Notes under the pieces: generated by a model
The model's input: only the letters and a program-made list of their open reading frames with translations
Databases searched by the model: none
What the model was told of the DNA's origin: nothing
NCBI GenBank assembly: GCA_036362985.1
Contig: JAYGXS010000003.1
Location: 89,805,134 to 89,869,133 of the forward strand
DNA length: 64,000 bases
Direction of reading: 5' to 3'
Source: Ligula intestinalis
Taxonomy: Eukaryota > Platyhelminthes > Cestoda > Diphyllobothriidea > Diphyllobothriidae
Position numbers and translations under genes: made by a program
Part shown: in pieces, positions 42,671 through 56,600 of the stretch
How the letters are laid out: each line of letters opens with the position of its first letter
How positions within the stretch are numbered: the first letter of the stretch is position 1

Positions 42671-44034
42671 CCTTTACCTAACATAAGTGAAGCGATGCAC
42701 AGCCGAAAGAAAAAACTAGCAGTTCTCGTAAAAACGTGCTAGAAATAATATTCCAAATTTCGGCTCTTCGTTAACAGCCATACGTTATATTGCATGTCAT
42801 ATGAAAGCATATGTATTCAAAAACTTGACAAAACGATTATTTTTCAAATAATCTTTATTTGTGCTGTTTTAGTTACTCGGTGGTTTTGCGTGAATGGGCT
42901 TCCTCTATATGTAAAACTTAAATTTACCTAGTACGCATGATTTCCACTTTTTTGGAATTTTCCACCTTGTTAAAAACACTGGTGTTTCTATAAAACGTTA
43001 TATTCTTTCAAAGATCATGATATGCCCTATTGTGAAGAACGATCATTACTCTATTACAGTAAGACTTTGGCGGACAGCTTGGGCTGCATTTGAGTAAGAG
43101 GAAGTTACTTGTAAAAATCGTTGGATTTCATAAGATAGTGCATCTACTGTAGGTTCATCCGATTTTACAGCTATCTCAGGCGTGGTTGGCTTAGAAGGGA
43201 ACGACATGGCGTTACCACGATTTCATTCAAATCAGGGGTAAAGTGAAGGAGTGAAGACTTTTGTGGAATTTCTGTCAAGCCACAGGGACATAGGCTTACG
43301 TTGCCTAGATTAATGTCAGTTTATTGAGGAATACGTAGGTAAATTGCCTTCGGGTGCCCTAAATGAACATTTGTGTCCTGAAAGCAGAAAAATTGTAACT
43401 CAGTTTGTTGGCGTGACCAATAGTCCTGAGGTATGAGCTGGTAAAAAAGGGCAGACAGTGAAAAAAATCACAGGGATTTTTAGGAGAAAAACTGTCACTC
43501 TTGTGGGGGGAGGTGTGGGTTTAAGGTGAAAAATATTTTGCTCTTAGGCGAGGGTCCAACGGGAAGAACATTGCAAAGGTCATCGGGATAATCACCGAGT
43601 GTGAAAGATTTGGCCTGATTCTTCCTTGCTGATTGCAGACTCCTCCGAGAAAGCTGGCAAACAAGAAACATCCGTCCGGATCGTCAATATTCCGTTGCGG
43701 GTCGAACCAGTGGTGAGTGCTTAGGCCGCTAGGTCCCGCTGATGCGGTCGCTGACAGTCATCGTGACACGCAGATAGCAAAATGGTGAAGACCACGGAGA
43801 CCTTCGGATGGTACTAATGGTGGGAGTGCGTTAAAGAACAACATACATAAATATTACTAAAATATTAACAGTAGCATAAATAGCAATATTATTGAGATTC
43901 ACCGTTTTAAGACAGGCTGCTTGAAGCGGAATACTTCTAAAATGCTACACAACTAAACTAATACTACTCAAATATAGGAAGTTTATTAACCTTTTCAATT
44001 GTCAGCGGCGTTCATTTCATAGTATGGCGCCCGT
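42671..44034. other. Unclassified DNA
   Basis: About 1.36 kb with no gene or recognised element. GCGGGTCGAACC near 43697 is B-box-like, without further tRNA features. Confidence 0.4.
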
Positions 44035-46560
44035 TGCTATACCGATCCAACTTCCTGTAGCGCAGTGGCAGAAGGTTGAAATTTTACAGCGGTGTTTCAT
44101 AAGACCGGAGCCCTGCCCAATCAAAAAAGTTTGGTTGCGCGCCTTTGAACCTTTTACAGGATGTTGATGTCACTCGCGTCCGAGGGTCTCCAAGCTTGGA
44201 TAGCGGATTACAATTTGGTCCGTTCGAAGGTTCCGAAGACTTCAGTGAAGCAGTTGGGGTTGAAGGCAGAAAAAAATGGATTTACGAGGTATAGAACCGA
44301 TATCGCAGACTTGGCCACCTTCGCAAAATACAGGGAGGCTTTAAGCGAGTGCGTGATATAGACTCCAAAGTCCTTCTGGGCTCCCACCTATTTCAGTGGT
44401 ATGCCATTAAGCCGATAAACTGTGCGATTTAAAGAGCTGAAATTAGCGACTCGTATGATATAGCACTTGCTCTCCTTAAATGGTAAGAGCTTGGCCTTGG
44501 ACCACTTTTCGAACCAATCCAGATTTGCCTGCAGGTTCTCTTCGTCAGCCACAGTTCGAATGATGGGCCAGAGCTTGAAATCATTGGGCAACAAGACAAT
44601 ATCGCAATCCAGTTTGGTGATGCAATCGTAAGTGAGGACACTGAACAAAATATTGCCAAGAATGGAGCCTCGGGGAACCCCACTCTTAACCACAAACTGC
44701 TTGACTGCTTTTCGCTAATATGGACAGTTCTCGATGGGCCGATTAGGAAGCTTTCTATCCACGTAAAAAGTCTATTTATTTCTCCAATGTGGCTAAGTTT
44801 ATGAAGAAGGTGATAGTATGGCCTATTTGAAGTCAATGTACGCGGCGTCCATGGTATGCTCCCTATAGACTGCTTCAGTCCAGCTTTTAAAGAAGTAGAG
44901 CAAATTCGTCACAGAGGACATACCCCTTAGAAAAAAGTGCTGGACATTGGAAAGCAAATGGTTCTGTTCTAAGAACTGCATTAGTTCTTGCTTAATTATT
45001 TTTTTCATGATTTTGCAGCATATTGTAGTAAGGCTGACCAAATGATAAATAATTGCGGAAACCCGGCTTCCACCATTATAGAGCGGAGTAATACACGCGG
45101 ATTTCTAGTCGGTTGATAGATGTCCCGTTTAGAATGATGTTTGATAAAACGCGCAGAGTGGTTTTATCAACTCACTGGCGAGCTCTTTCAGCAACTTAGC
45201 CCGTACTTCATCGGGACCCGGTGACTTAGATTTCTTTAACCACAGCAGTTCCTTAAGGGTCGTAGCCCCCCTGAATTTAAGAGTGTCAATTATTCTTTCT
45301 GCTTCGAAATCGTCTATCTTTTTTGTGAAGACTGACCGGGAAAATTTTGAAATGTGATCATCTTTCGCTTCGTCTTCCGTAAGTTCTTCACCCTTGGTGG
45401 TCTGTAGAAGGGGTACCAGAGCCTGGTTACGAGCGCTCTGCCTGAGGTAACTGTTAACTATTTTGCAGTTTATGGTGGCACAGTTCACAGGTAAACTTCA
45501 AAATCCCATCTTATTCTAAGTATAAGGCCCTTGACCCGATTTCTCTGAGTTTCGTACACACTTAGAGATTCAGTAGTCCTGTCCATAAGTGATTTTTGCC
45601 ACAGTCCTCGCTTTTTGTTGACTTTTGCTTTAAAACCGACGTGAGCTTTCGTGGTTTGTTGCTCAACCTTTTCTTCGAAAGCGGGTAATGATTTTCGATG
45701 AGGTTGTGCAGTATGCCCCGGAAGGTTTCCCAGTCCTGAGTTATGTTACCAGAAAATACCGATCCCTATTCTGTGTGCGTGTGTTAGGCCCTCATTTGAT
45801 CGAAATTGCCTCATCATATATTTCTTGTGAATGTTGTGGGTATCTTAGGTATTGAAAAGAGCGAGTATTACCACAACAGAACAACGTGATCGCTTTTGGT
45901 TTGAAGCGGAAGACATGAAACTTCATCGAAGCTATCGTGTGATTTAGTGAAAATGAAGTCCAGATAATTGGCCTGTTGGCCTTCGCCCACCCTCGTTAGA
46001 AACATGACTTGCTGTCTGAGAAGTAACTTCATCTTCATGCTCAGGAGCCATGTGCGCAGGCCGAGCTACAGTCGACAGATGGTGCGTTAAAGTCGCCCAA
46101 GATCAGGATATCCAACCGCGTAGCAATCATTTTCAGCTCCTACAGTAAGGACACATCAGAAACGGCATCCTTTTTTCAGTGTTCGGTAGAGTGTCATGGT
46201 GCTTTTTCGGAGTACACACCAGTTTATCTGTCTTGTTTATTACTATCAGCCCATTTTTCGCGTATGTGAGTACACCACCTACTTGACGCCCTTATCTGTC
46301 TTTCCAAAACAATTGGTAACAAGGCATAGCTACCTCACGCTCGTCCACGTGCTGGGTCAAGCAAATTTCGGTAGGGAAGTTTTATTTGGAGGTATTTTAC
46401 AACGATAAATATTCAGCTTTTCGAACTTTGATAGCGTACTCTCTGCATTATTTTGCATGAATTTTAGTTTACCGCTTGCTCGGAAATTTTTTATGTTCGT
46501 GTTTAACCCTCCCCCTACTGGGTCCACTGCGTAGTTTTCCAGAACGTGCCTGAAAAGGAT
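44035..46560 (-). mobile_element. CR1-like element (E4), minus strand, EN and RT, degenerate
   Basis: From right to left on the minus strand the pieces are LKFMQNNAESTLSKFEKL (about 46470), YQLFWKDR, GGVLTYAKNGL (about 46270), LILGDFNAPSVD (about 46100) and YLDFIFT with KSDHV (about 45970-45890). Then SPGPDEVRAKLLKELASEL (about 45220), MVSLTTICCKIMKKI (about 45040), AAYIDFK (about 44830) and the C-terminal RRATKLFDWAGLRS (about 44130) follow. Many frameshifts are present. Its right-hand 300 bp fall inside the segmental duplication, the rest outside. No clear 3' tail was found at the left end. Confidence 0.75.
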
Positions 46561-46564
46561 GAGG

Positions 46565-49222
46565 ACAGTCGACGCTGAATCGCTCGTTTGTTGTTTGTTG
46601 CCGAGTTGCACAGTAAGTATAAGTCGCAGAGAAACAGGGCAAAGAGTCTCAAACGAAATAGCCGGCAAAACTTCGAGAGTTATATAATAAATCGCGCAGT
46701 GAGAAACCCAAAGCTTTTCTACAGCTACGTGAGACAATACACTCCAAATAGAGACCAAATTTCTCTGTTAAAAACAGACAACGGGGTAGAAGTTTGTGAG
46801 ATAATTGAAAAGGTGGAACACATATCCCGCTTCTTTCAGTTGGTCTTAACGAGAGAGGACAAGTTCACCGCTGTAAACTTCAGTGTGGGTGAGACCCAGA
46901 TCATAGATTCAGTTGCGCTCACGGAAGCTACTGAACTGCGAGCCCTTCAACAGCTGCAACAAACGAAGTCGTCAGGTCCGGATAAAATACCTGCAAAGCT
47001 ATTAAAAGAGCTAGCCATGGAGTTGGGGGTACCCCTCTGCTTACTCTTACGAGCTTCTCTTGATGCTGGACAAGTGCCACCCGATTTTAAGGCAGCGTGG
47101 ATCTCGCCCATCCGCAGAAGTGGGAGTCAGTCGACTGCAAAAAACTACAGACCGGTCAGCCTCACTTCAAACCTCACTTCAGCTTCATTTCTTGCCTATA
47201 ACCCTTAAAATATATAAATTTAGATACATAATACTCTGCAAGCTCATGGAAGGCATAGTCAAACGCAAGCTGATGCACTTTTTGGAGTAACATCAACTTC
47301 TTCCTGAAAAGCAGCAGGGATTCCTCGGGGGAAGTTCCTGATTTATCAATCTGCTCTATTGTCTAGAACAATGGACCCAAGCGCTCGATGAATGGAATAC
47401 GGTGCATACAGTGTTCGTAGACTTTCAGAAGGCGTTTGACACAGTGCCTCATCAACGCCTCTTATACAAGCGCAGCCGTATAGGGGTAATGGGTAACCTT
47501 TTGCAGTGCATCACAAAATTCTTGACTGGTCGTGCCCAGACCGTATGCATGGGCAAACAGCGGTCGCGAAGATAGCAGTTGAAAGCATGGTTCCCCAGGA
47601 TTCCGTTCTTGGCCTTTTTCTTTTCCTTAAATATATTGATGACTGCATAAGCGGACTAGACTGCGAAATCGTAATGTTTGCGGACGACCTAAGACTTTGA
47701 GAGGTCGTACGCAACCAAGACAATGAATTAAATCTCCAGGCAAATTTGCATCGACTGGAGCAATGGTCGGTCCTTTGGCTCATGCCATTCAATGTGGCCA
47801 AATGCAATTTAATGCAATTCGGTAGAACCAGCACTGCGCCTTGGAGGGTTTATTATCTGAATTACACGCCGCTGCTAGAGTTAGAGACTCAGAAGGACCT
47901 GGGGGTGTGGTTCACGCCTTCACTGAAGCCATCACTCCACTGCCTGAAGGTGGCTTAATCCGCAATGTAGAGCTTGTATCTAATCAAGCGCGCCTTTGCG
48001 AAGTTTGATAAATTTGTATTTGGCGAGATCCTCGGCACATTCGTTCGATACCAACTGGAATTTGCCATCTAAGCCTGGAGACCTTGGAAAGCCAAAGACC
48101 GAAATACCCTCAAAAGGGTACAAAGACGCGCGACAAAATTAATACGAGACCAATGTAACCTCCCTTATGAGACCCGCTTGGTCTATCTTAACTTGTTTCC
48201 TCTGGATTGCAGGCAGCTACACAAGGACCTAGTCTAAGTATGTGGTCAGGATTGCTGCATCCAAACAAATGACTTCTTTGAGCAGGCCACCGCCTCAACG
48301 CTTCGAGGACACCCTTTCAAATTACGTGTGACTGTGGCAAAACTTGACCCAAGAAAATTTTTTATCTCTGAGAGCGTAATTCACGCATGGAATGCTCTTC
48401 CGGCGGACATTGTCATTTTCCAATCCGTAGATGAATTTCAGGCAAACATTGATGACTTTAACGGCGTAAAATGCTTTAACGAGTACAGCAGCAATTGATT
48501 TTCTTAATCGGAACACTGAAATACTATCAATATATACTAATTGTAATTTTTGAGTAGTATTATTTAATCAAAATACGTTTTAATCAGTACTTTAGCTACC
48601 CGACGTCTCTGCTCAATATGCGAACTGCGCTGATCGCGTCTGAGGTCACATCAACCGCAACTATGTTCCTAGGCTATGCAGCCCTATCACGCTCTTTCTC
48701 GTATCGACCTAAAAACCTACTGCTGACGAGTTGGAAGGTTCCTCTGCTCTTGTTACAGCAAGGGCGTATCATGGTTGCATCTCCGGTTCTTTGGCACGTT
48801 CCCGTGACACTGAGGTCTCCTCCTCGTATAGCCCTTGGTTGTATATACTACTCGCCGTGGAATCCATGGCTGCCACCAACCTTCACAGAAGCATATTAGT
48901 CCCATCATTCACATACTTTCCCCCACGAGCGACAGATTTTCTACTTAAAAACAAAAAAATGACAATCCGTTTTGAATTATGAGCCGTACCCTCGGAGTTT
49001 TTCAATGTCTGCTCTTCCTGCTCAGTAACACTGCTGGCTCGTGTTAATTGAGTGTGAGTGCATTACTTGAAACAAGCGAGCAGTCACCTAAAATTGTGTC
49101 AACGACTTCTTTGAAATATTCCGCTGTGCCGATGCATTTCTTGAATAATATGAACCAAGAGGGAGTTCAAAGGCGTTTTGCCTATATTTCCTTTAATAAA
49201 CTTGTCTTGACTTAACTAACTA
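46565..49222 (+). mobile_element. CR1-like element E3, copy 2
   Basis: Same structure as copy 1: linker, RT, C-terminal domain, 3' UTR and TTGACTTAACTAACT end at about 49222. It abuts the opposite-strand endonuclease of E4 at its 5' end. Confidence 0.8.
46588..48500 (+). pseudogene. Reverse transcriptase of E3, copy 2, fewer breaks
   Basis: The first 206 codons (46588-47208) are open, where copy 1 has two stops: QISLLKTDNGVEVCEI, SGPDKIPAKLLKELA and AAWISPIRRSGSQSTAKN with NYRPVSLTS. After breaks come VDFQKAFDTVPHQRLL (about 47420) and FADDLRL with an intact catalytic pair (about 47680-47697), then LEQWSVLWLMPFNVAKCNLM and the C-terminal domain. A few stops and a short deletion near 48235 inactivate it. 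Confidence 0.82.
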
Positions 49223-49475
49223 AATTTTTTTTCCATTGCCGAGCCGCTTCCAGAGTTTGGTATAAAGTTGACGTTTGTTCCGTTTCACAGCTGAGATATC
49301 CTGTAGAGTCAGAGTCTTTTATCCTGAAATGCCTATAGAGAATGACATTGGCTTCTTGGCTGCTGGTCATGGTCACTTTCGGAGGTCCAGGATGCGTCGA
49401 CACAGTTTGGCTCCCTGGGCGTTTTCGTATGCGGCAGGCCTTATGGCACTCCCCTGATTCATTGGGTCCCAGCAT
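49212..49475 (-). pseudogene. ORF1-like fragment, copy 2
   Basis: This is the counterpart of 7426-7782. GPPKVTMTSSQEANVILYRH and RIKDSD are kept, a deletion removes about a dozen codons, and the N-terminal part is replaced. The link to ORF1 of non-LTR elements is tentative. Confidence 0.3.
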
Positions 49476-49539
49476 TTGGCAGAATGAGGCTGAATGGAAG
49501 AGTTTGCAGTGTATTATGACGCTTGTTTCTTCCTTTCAG

Positions 49540-51850
49540 TTTATTCAGTTTATTTGGTGAGGATAATAGGCATTGCCTTTAAAACCCCTATTAAGAACGT
49601 GTGCAAGCACATATAAAAATTAACTACAACTAACATAGTATTGGAAAACAGTGAGTAGCATTGTTTTTACAATATATGTCTGGTTTTAAGAGGTCAGCGT
49701 TAGAGGGAAGAGAGTAGCATTGTTTGCTACAATCTATGTCTGGTTTTTAAAGTTCAGACTTGGAGAGATGAGAGGGGACGCATGTAGTTATCCAAGCGTT
49801 GTTCATACATCTGAAGGGAATTGGCCTCCACGACTGCCTGTGGACGGTTGCTCCACTGTTGTATGACACGTTGCATGAAGAATTCAGAGCGGAGGTTTAG
49901 GTTGGACATTTTTATGCGCAGCTTCATTGTGTACCCGCGAATATGAGGCGAGAGGGGCCACTGAAACATGTCTTCAAAGCGTAATTCTTTATCAAGACAG
50001 TTTATTATCTTGTAAACTAGGATAAAATCCCCTCTTTGTTGCCTGTAATGCAGATGGAATAAATTCAGGCATGCCAGTCTATCTATGTAAGTGTGGTTCT
50101 TACGACCTGTTACTAGCTTTGTTGCCCGTTGCTGCAATTTCTCCAGACATGCTGTGTCCTTTGCTAGCCATGGCCACGACGCCTGTATTCCATACCCTAG
50201 GTGTGATCGAACAAATGTGCCGATCATTCTGCCAGAGAGATCTTCATCGAAGGCTTGAAACGCCTTTTTGATAGCGTGCAGCACTCCCGTGGCTTTATCT
50301 GCAGCTTTGAAAGATTGTAATGAGGGCTTCAGATTACTGTGTATTCAAATTCCGAGGTCTTTTTGCGAAGATGCTACGGGAATTTGGATATTTTTCCGGT
50401 GACATGTCCTGCTGCTTTTGGGGATAGGGTAATTTGCTGGACAAAGGTGGAGGATGGCACACTTTTGCAAATTGAAATCCAGCAGACCATGTCTGCAGTT
50501 TGCAAACATTATTTTGCAGAGCATTTCAGTCGCTTGGGCGTTTAATGACCTGCCAGAGCTTAAAGTCATCAGCGAACATGATTTTACCGTAGTCCAGTTC
50601 TTAAAGGTTGTCATTTACATAGAGAATGAAGAGTATAGGACCGATAACGGAGGCTTAAAGAACCCCACTAACTACGTCAGCCCAGTCCGATTTATCCTTA
50701 CCGATGCAAACGCGTTGTTTTTGACCGACTAAAAATGACCTGATCCAGTCCAAAATTTTCACTTTGATGCCAAGAACGCTTAGTTTATGTAAAAGGCGTT
50801 GATGGGGCACGCTGTCAAAGGCTTTGCGGAAATCGGTGAACACTGCGTCCACTTCGAAGCCCTTTTCTAAAGCACTTGTCCAGGCCTCGATTGAAGTCAG
50901 TAAATTTTAAAGGCAGGAGCGCTCTCGCCGAAAGCCATGTTGAAAAGTTTGTATGATGTCATTTTCTTCGCAAAATCTTAGTATGGCCTGCTTGCCAAGG
51001 ACCTCCATCCTTTTGCAGGAAAGGGAAGTCAAGCTTATGGGCCGAAAGCTGTTTGTAGATATCTTTCTACCTCCCTCATATAGCGGTACGATGTTAGCCA
51101 TCTTCCACTACAAAGGCAAGTCCCCTGTTCTCATGGAAAGCTTGAACAGAATTGAAAGAAGCACAGATAGCTCGGTCGACAGTTCTTTAATTATCAGTCT
51201 AGGGATCCCATCCGATCCAGAAGACTTGTCGGATTTGATGTGACTGATGACATGTCTTACGTCTGCGACAGAAAAGGTTAGTTTCAATTAAGGCTGTACC
51301 TTCGCCCACTTCTACTCCAGAATTGTCGTCGGGGGATTCCATCGTAAACGCCGATCTGAAAAACTCTGACAGTAACTCTAATTTCCGCGGTCATTCCGGT
51401 ACTACTTTCCCGAGGCTTTCCCTTAGAGTTCCAATGTTGTCCTGGTGCTTTCTTTGACTGCGGATGTACCCATAAAACTTCTTTGGACATATTTTGGCTT
51501 GTATTGTAAGTTGACGCTCAAAGACAGTTCTAGAATTTCGTTGTATTTCGATGCGTTTTATATTTGGCAAGTGATTTTGAATCTTAAAGATGCTCGTACT
51601 TTTTCCACAACCTTTGTTTCTTCTTCATGGCCCTTTTTATCGGCTGATTGACGTATGGAGGTCTGGCATGTGGTCTTATTGCTTTCATTGGGTAATGGCC
51701 TTGATGGCAGTACTCGTCTCGGTGTGTACTGTTGGCCTCAATATTACCGTAATATCGTGCTTTTGGAAAGGAAAATATTGCTGATAATGGTGTTATGATG
51801 GCTTTTGCATTGCGAGAGGTCTTTAGAACTCCATTTTGTTGAAAAACCAA
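49540..51850 (-). mobile_element. CR1-like element E5, minus strand, copy 2
   Basis: It is the same element as 7862-10090 but better preserved. The linker is KKKQRLWKKYEHL (about 51590), the RT has VDAVFTDFRKAFDSVPHQRL (about 50840-50790) and FADDFKLW (about 50580-50555). The C-terminal 176-codon frame (50284-49754) is uninterrupted with GYGIQASWPWL, LQQRATKLVTGR and LNLFHLHYRQQRGDFI. Stops remain elsewhere. A tandem duplication of about 70 bp lies near its 3' end (49650-49780). Confidence 0.8.
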
Positions 51851-53635
51851 TTAAAAGTGCTGTCTTCAATGTCTGGCTTATTGCTGATGGAACTTGCCCA
51901 TCAGTAGCCTGTACTTGGCTAATGGTTTTGCTTAAATACCCGCAAATTCAAGTAATTCCCACGTTCTTTTGCTGTTGTTGTGAGTTGTACGTTAGCCTTT
52001 TCATTCAATAGAACAGATCTGAGGACCGGCCCTGCAGACATTTTGCTAAAATCTGATTCTTCTCCAAGTTCAACGCTGATATCTGTTGCTGAAGCATTCT
52101 GTTTGTGACTCTTCGAACCCTTCTATTTTTCTTCTGTTTAGACACCTATTGCATTTTCGGCGCAGATTTCCTTGAACTGATTCATTAACTGCAACTTTGA
52201 GTCCTCCTAACGCGGATCGTTAGTGCAGTGCGCTGTATTTCAGCCTGTTTGATCAATAGAACAGGTTCGAGCCCCGGCCCATTTGGACTTTTACTGACAT
52301 TTGATCGTTCTCCAAGTTCAATGCTGATATCAGTTGATGAAGCATTTTGTTTGTGGCGCTTGAAAAGCTCCTTGTTTTTCTTTGGTGGATTGATCCCACA
52401 AATGATTAACAGCTTCATGCTATTCATCTCAGTTTCCATATGCAGGATGATCTGAAGGAAAGTTGAATATATAGAACAACCTTCTTTTGCGTACCTAACA
52501 CACATCAAAGTTGCGAAGCTTTTTGTCCGCTTAACGGGAGGTGAAGGAACAACACACTGTCTGTCAATAACATGTAGTTGGCTATTAGATTTGGCTTATT
52601 AACAAAAAATTTGATCTGTCACATCGACGTAGCATGCTGTAGTATATAACACAGCCGTTTGTTGTTCTGGAAGACTGGGTCTAAATCCTGGGTTCTCAGG
52701 GCATTTGCTTCTCTTAGTTGGATACCCATTTTCAGCTTATACCTATGTGGAATGTTAAAAAAAGATTCTAAGGTCGAAAATTTCAGTTTGCAGAGATCAT
52801 TAAGCGAATTTAAGCGAAGACGGCCTATACTAATGTAGTGTTTGTCTTCGATTCTAATATCCAAGCTTTGTGCTATAGTGTCGAACTAGAAATTGTCTGT
52901 GCTAGTATGAACTATTTTGGGGTTTATTATAACATGTAGGAACAAACGAGATATTCTAGTCTGTGGCTGTATAGTAAGTATGCACAAGCAGGATATGAAT
53001 TAAAGACTCAATCTTTCCGCAGAAACCCCTCAAACACCCCGATGAGACTGATATGGCCTGTTAAGTTGTGTAGGTCAAGCCAAGTTTTCCCGCAATATTT
53101 TGAATTTATATTTGTTATCGCCGGGAAGGCATTATCTATGCTCAATTGGGATCAATTTCCTGGTCGAACAATGAGGGTATCGAAGGCAACTGGACGGAAG
53201 ATCTTTGACTAAAATGCATTTTTGGATCCAATTATTGTCCAAAGACAATTTCTTTTAATGTAAAACTTAATTGAAATATATTTCCTTGTTGCTCAAAAGT
53301 TTACACCTCAGAGACAACTTTTGCTATGTTTGACGCAGACCTATTATTATTTTCTAATTTGTGCAAAACCCGACGTTCCATATGAGTTTTATCTCTGAAT
53401 ATGAAAAGTTTTTTTTTTTAGTTTCGAGCAGAGCGCTTATACTGCGAAGAAAGACAATCTTATTCTTTCGCCAAATAATGTTTGATGAGAATCGGCGGGT
53501 TTTTTACTCCACTGCGACAATCCTTTAGCTTCTGCGATTTTAAAGTTGAAGCCACTAGAGTAAAAAACACGAAAAAGAACGTCTAGAGTTTGGTTCCTTT
53601 TTATGATATTTTTCAAAACAACATTAAAATTACTT
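51851..53635 (-). other. Unrecognised block of the duplication, copy 2
   Basis: It contains the 107-codon minus frame 52508-52185 with NPPKKNKELFKRHKQNAS, the 248-bp tandem repeat and the 81-codon frame 52864-52619. Peptides agree with copy 1 almost throughout, but this only reflects the young duplication. No domain was recognised. Confidence 0.4.
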
Positions 53636-53639
53636 CATT

Positions 53640-56600
53640 GACGGTCTCAGGTCTCAATATTGGGAAGCCTGGCGCGTTCGTCAAAAATTGCAGGTGAGAG
53701 CCATACAAGAAAAACCAATGGGACAGCCAATACCAAAACCTTGGCGAATGATACCGTATGTTGCTGGCATATCCGAAAAGCCTGCGCGACTAGGCAGCGA
53801 ATAAAGGATTGACTTCTCTCACAGACCGGAAACAACAATCTGCAGACAAAGCATGTGGCTTAAAGACCCAGCACCCGTAAATCAAAAGTCTAGCGTCATT
53901 TACCGCATTCACAGTCGTTCTTCTTTTTGTTGTTACGGCTGTGATCATGCCTGATCTAGCCGGCTTCAAGGATGTCACGAACGGTACCTCTTTATTCGTG
54001 GCGATTGGCGGCAGTGGATCTCGAAAACTTCACTCAGTCCCTTCTCCAGCGACGAAGACCAAAGATAGAAGGTCCAAGAACTGCTTCCATGTCTTGACGG
54101 ACGGTGTCTAGCCAAATCTTCAGTTGCCCTCCTCTTCGAATTTTCAATGTGGGCTGCGGTGCCTGATCGAGGGCAGCATAGGTAAGCTCGTGGGGCGGAC
54201 GACAGAGAACGTGTCCAAACCACCTCAGTCGCCTTTCTTGACTGGCCTAGTTATTCTCGTGATACGATCGCAGCGGATGCGGACTATCTCATTTGAGATG
54301 AAGTTGCTATGCTTAACTTGCAGGATCGCCCTCAGGCACTGGTGGTCAAAGACCTCCAGTCTTCACTCATCTTCATGGCGCACAGCCCAGCATTCACATC
54401 CTTAGAGGAGGACTGACCGGATGGATGCACAGTATACATGAATCTTCGTGGCGATGGAGATGTCACGTCGGAACCATAGGTGCTTTCGAAGGATTGGGAA
54501 AACCTAGCGAGCAGCATCGATATGGGAGTTAATGTCGCTCTTACTCTGCCTATTTTGTAGCAGCCTCGCCCCGAGGTATTTAAAGCTGTCTACTTCTTCA
54601 AGTTGATGGCCATTAATCCTCAGGGGTGCCTTTTTCTGGTCAGGAATTCAGCTCGAGCACAACTTCAACTTTCCGGAATTTATGGATATGCCTTTCAACA
54701 TAGCGATCTTATTTAACCGCGACACTACCGACTGTAGACCACCAAAGCTTGAGGCTAACAGCGCAATATCATCGGCGTAGCCGAGATCAGTAAGTCGGTG
54801 TCCGGGTGCAAGTTCAACACCGTCCTCTTCATGAAGGGCTTTGCCGAGAATCCAGTAAATGACGTAATTAAACAGAATGGGCGAAAGGAGGCAGCCCTGT
54901 CGGACACCAGACCAGATATCGAACGACTAAGAGAGATTGTTGTGAACCAGGACTCGTGCGGTGGTAGACCGATAGTAGGCCTAAATCATCGCAATGAGTT
55001 TGGTCAGCACTCCATCCAGTTCCATTATTCGCCACAGGGACTCACAATGGATGGAATCCAATGTGGCGGCAAATTCAAAGAAGCAAACGGCCATCGATTG
55101 CTGGTAGCAATCGAAAAATTCTAGATTGTGCCTCAGTTTTAATATTTGATCCACAAATCCACGTCCAGCTCGGAATCCAGCTTGGTTAGGTCGTGTCCTG
55201 GAGTCACGTACAGACTGGAAGCGCCTGAGAAGAACAACAGCAAAGATCGTTGCAGCAAGATTGGTAAGACTTAGGCCACGGTATTTCTCGTATCTTGTCT
55301 AATCTCCCTTCTTGTGTACAGGTACAAGGATACCTGAGCCCCAGTCATCGGGAACGGTCTCTTCTCGCCATGCCTGTACAATCACCTCATGAAGCCGAGG
55401 AGTCAGGATGTCGACACAGGACTTGTAGATTTCTGCAGGAATACCTTCCTCTCCGCAACCCTTGTTGTTGCGTAGCCTCTGCATTGCATCGGTAACTTTG
55501 TTTTCGGAAGGTATGTCACACGACACTGCGTAGGCAGGGGAAGATTGGAAATCCGCTGTGGAGGAGAGGGAGGGTGTGATGGAGTGTTCGTCAAAGTTGA
55601 GTAGGTGCTCGAGGTGTTCACGCCAGCGATCGACCTTGGCCGAATTGTCGGCAATTAATCCTCCATTCACATCGCGAACAGAATCACAGAGTGTCGGAGG
55701 CTTACCACTAACCTGGCGCATGATTTGGTACAATTTTCGGGTGTCACCAACATTAGAAGCCTGCTTCATGGAAGTCGCCGTTTTGGACCAATACTTCTGC
55801 CGGTCATCTCTAGCCGACTTCGCAGTCAGTTTTCGAAGTTGATGGAAGGATGCATCGTTCCGGGACCTGGCTCGAGTCGTCTCAGCCGATAGCTGCAGGG
55901 TTCTTCCGCTGATCCAGTCACTGCGGCGCCGCTGAGTGAATCCGAGAATCTTCTCAGCTGCCCCATAGATGGATGCCTTTAGTGATGGCTACTTGCTACT
56001 GCCCTCGTTGTCAGCCTGGGTCATAAGACAGGACTGGATTTCTGTGCGTAGAGCCTCGGTAGTGTTGGTTTGCCGGAGCTTTGCGACATCAAGGCGTCTC
56101 GCACGTGGTAGTTTGGGCCCAGATGAGAGGTGAACCTTCAGGTGCGTGCGAACGAAAACATGATCAGACCCGTGGACGTTACCAGTTTCGGCACCTCGCA
56201 TCGACCTGCTAACGTGAACCCAGCTGCGAAACCGTGAACCAACAAGAATATAATCAATCTGACTGGCGGTACGGCCATCGTTCGAATACCAAGTCTGAAG
56301 ATGTTTGTGACGATGCTGAAAGCATGTGTTGGTAACAAACAATCGGTTCTGTTCGGCAAACTGCAGCATCCTCTAACCATTGTCTGTTCAAGAGCCAAGT
56401 CCAAAGCTACCAAGGAGGGGGCTGTTTGTCGGGTCACTGGGCACAGTCCGTCCAGTTCAGTAACCAGCAACAATTAGCAGATCTCGGTGTGGGAGTCACT
56501 CGGCTAGCACCGGCAGCTGCGCGTAAAAATTATCCTTTTCTTGCTTTTCAGCCACCAACGTAGGTGCATACACAGATACGACCGTGATGTTCGTAAAATG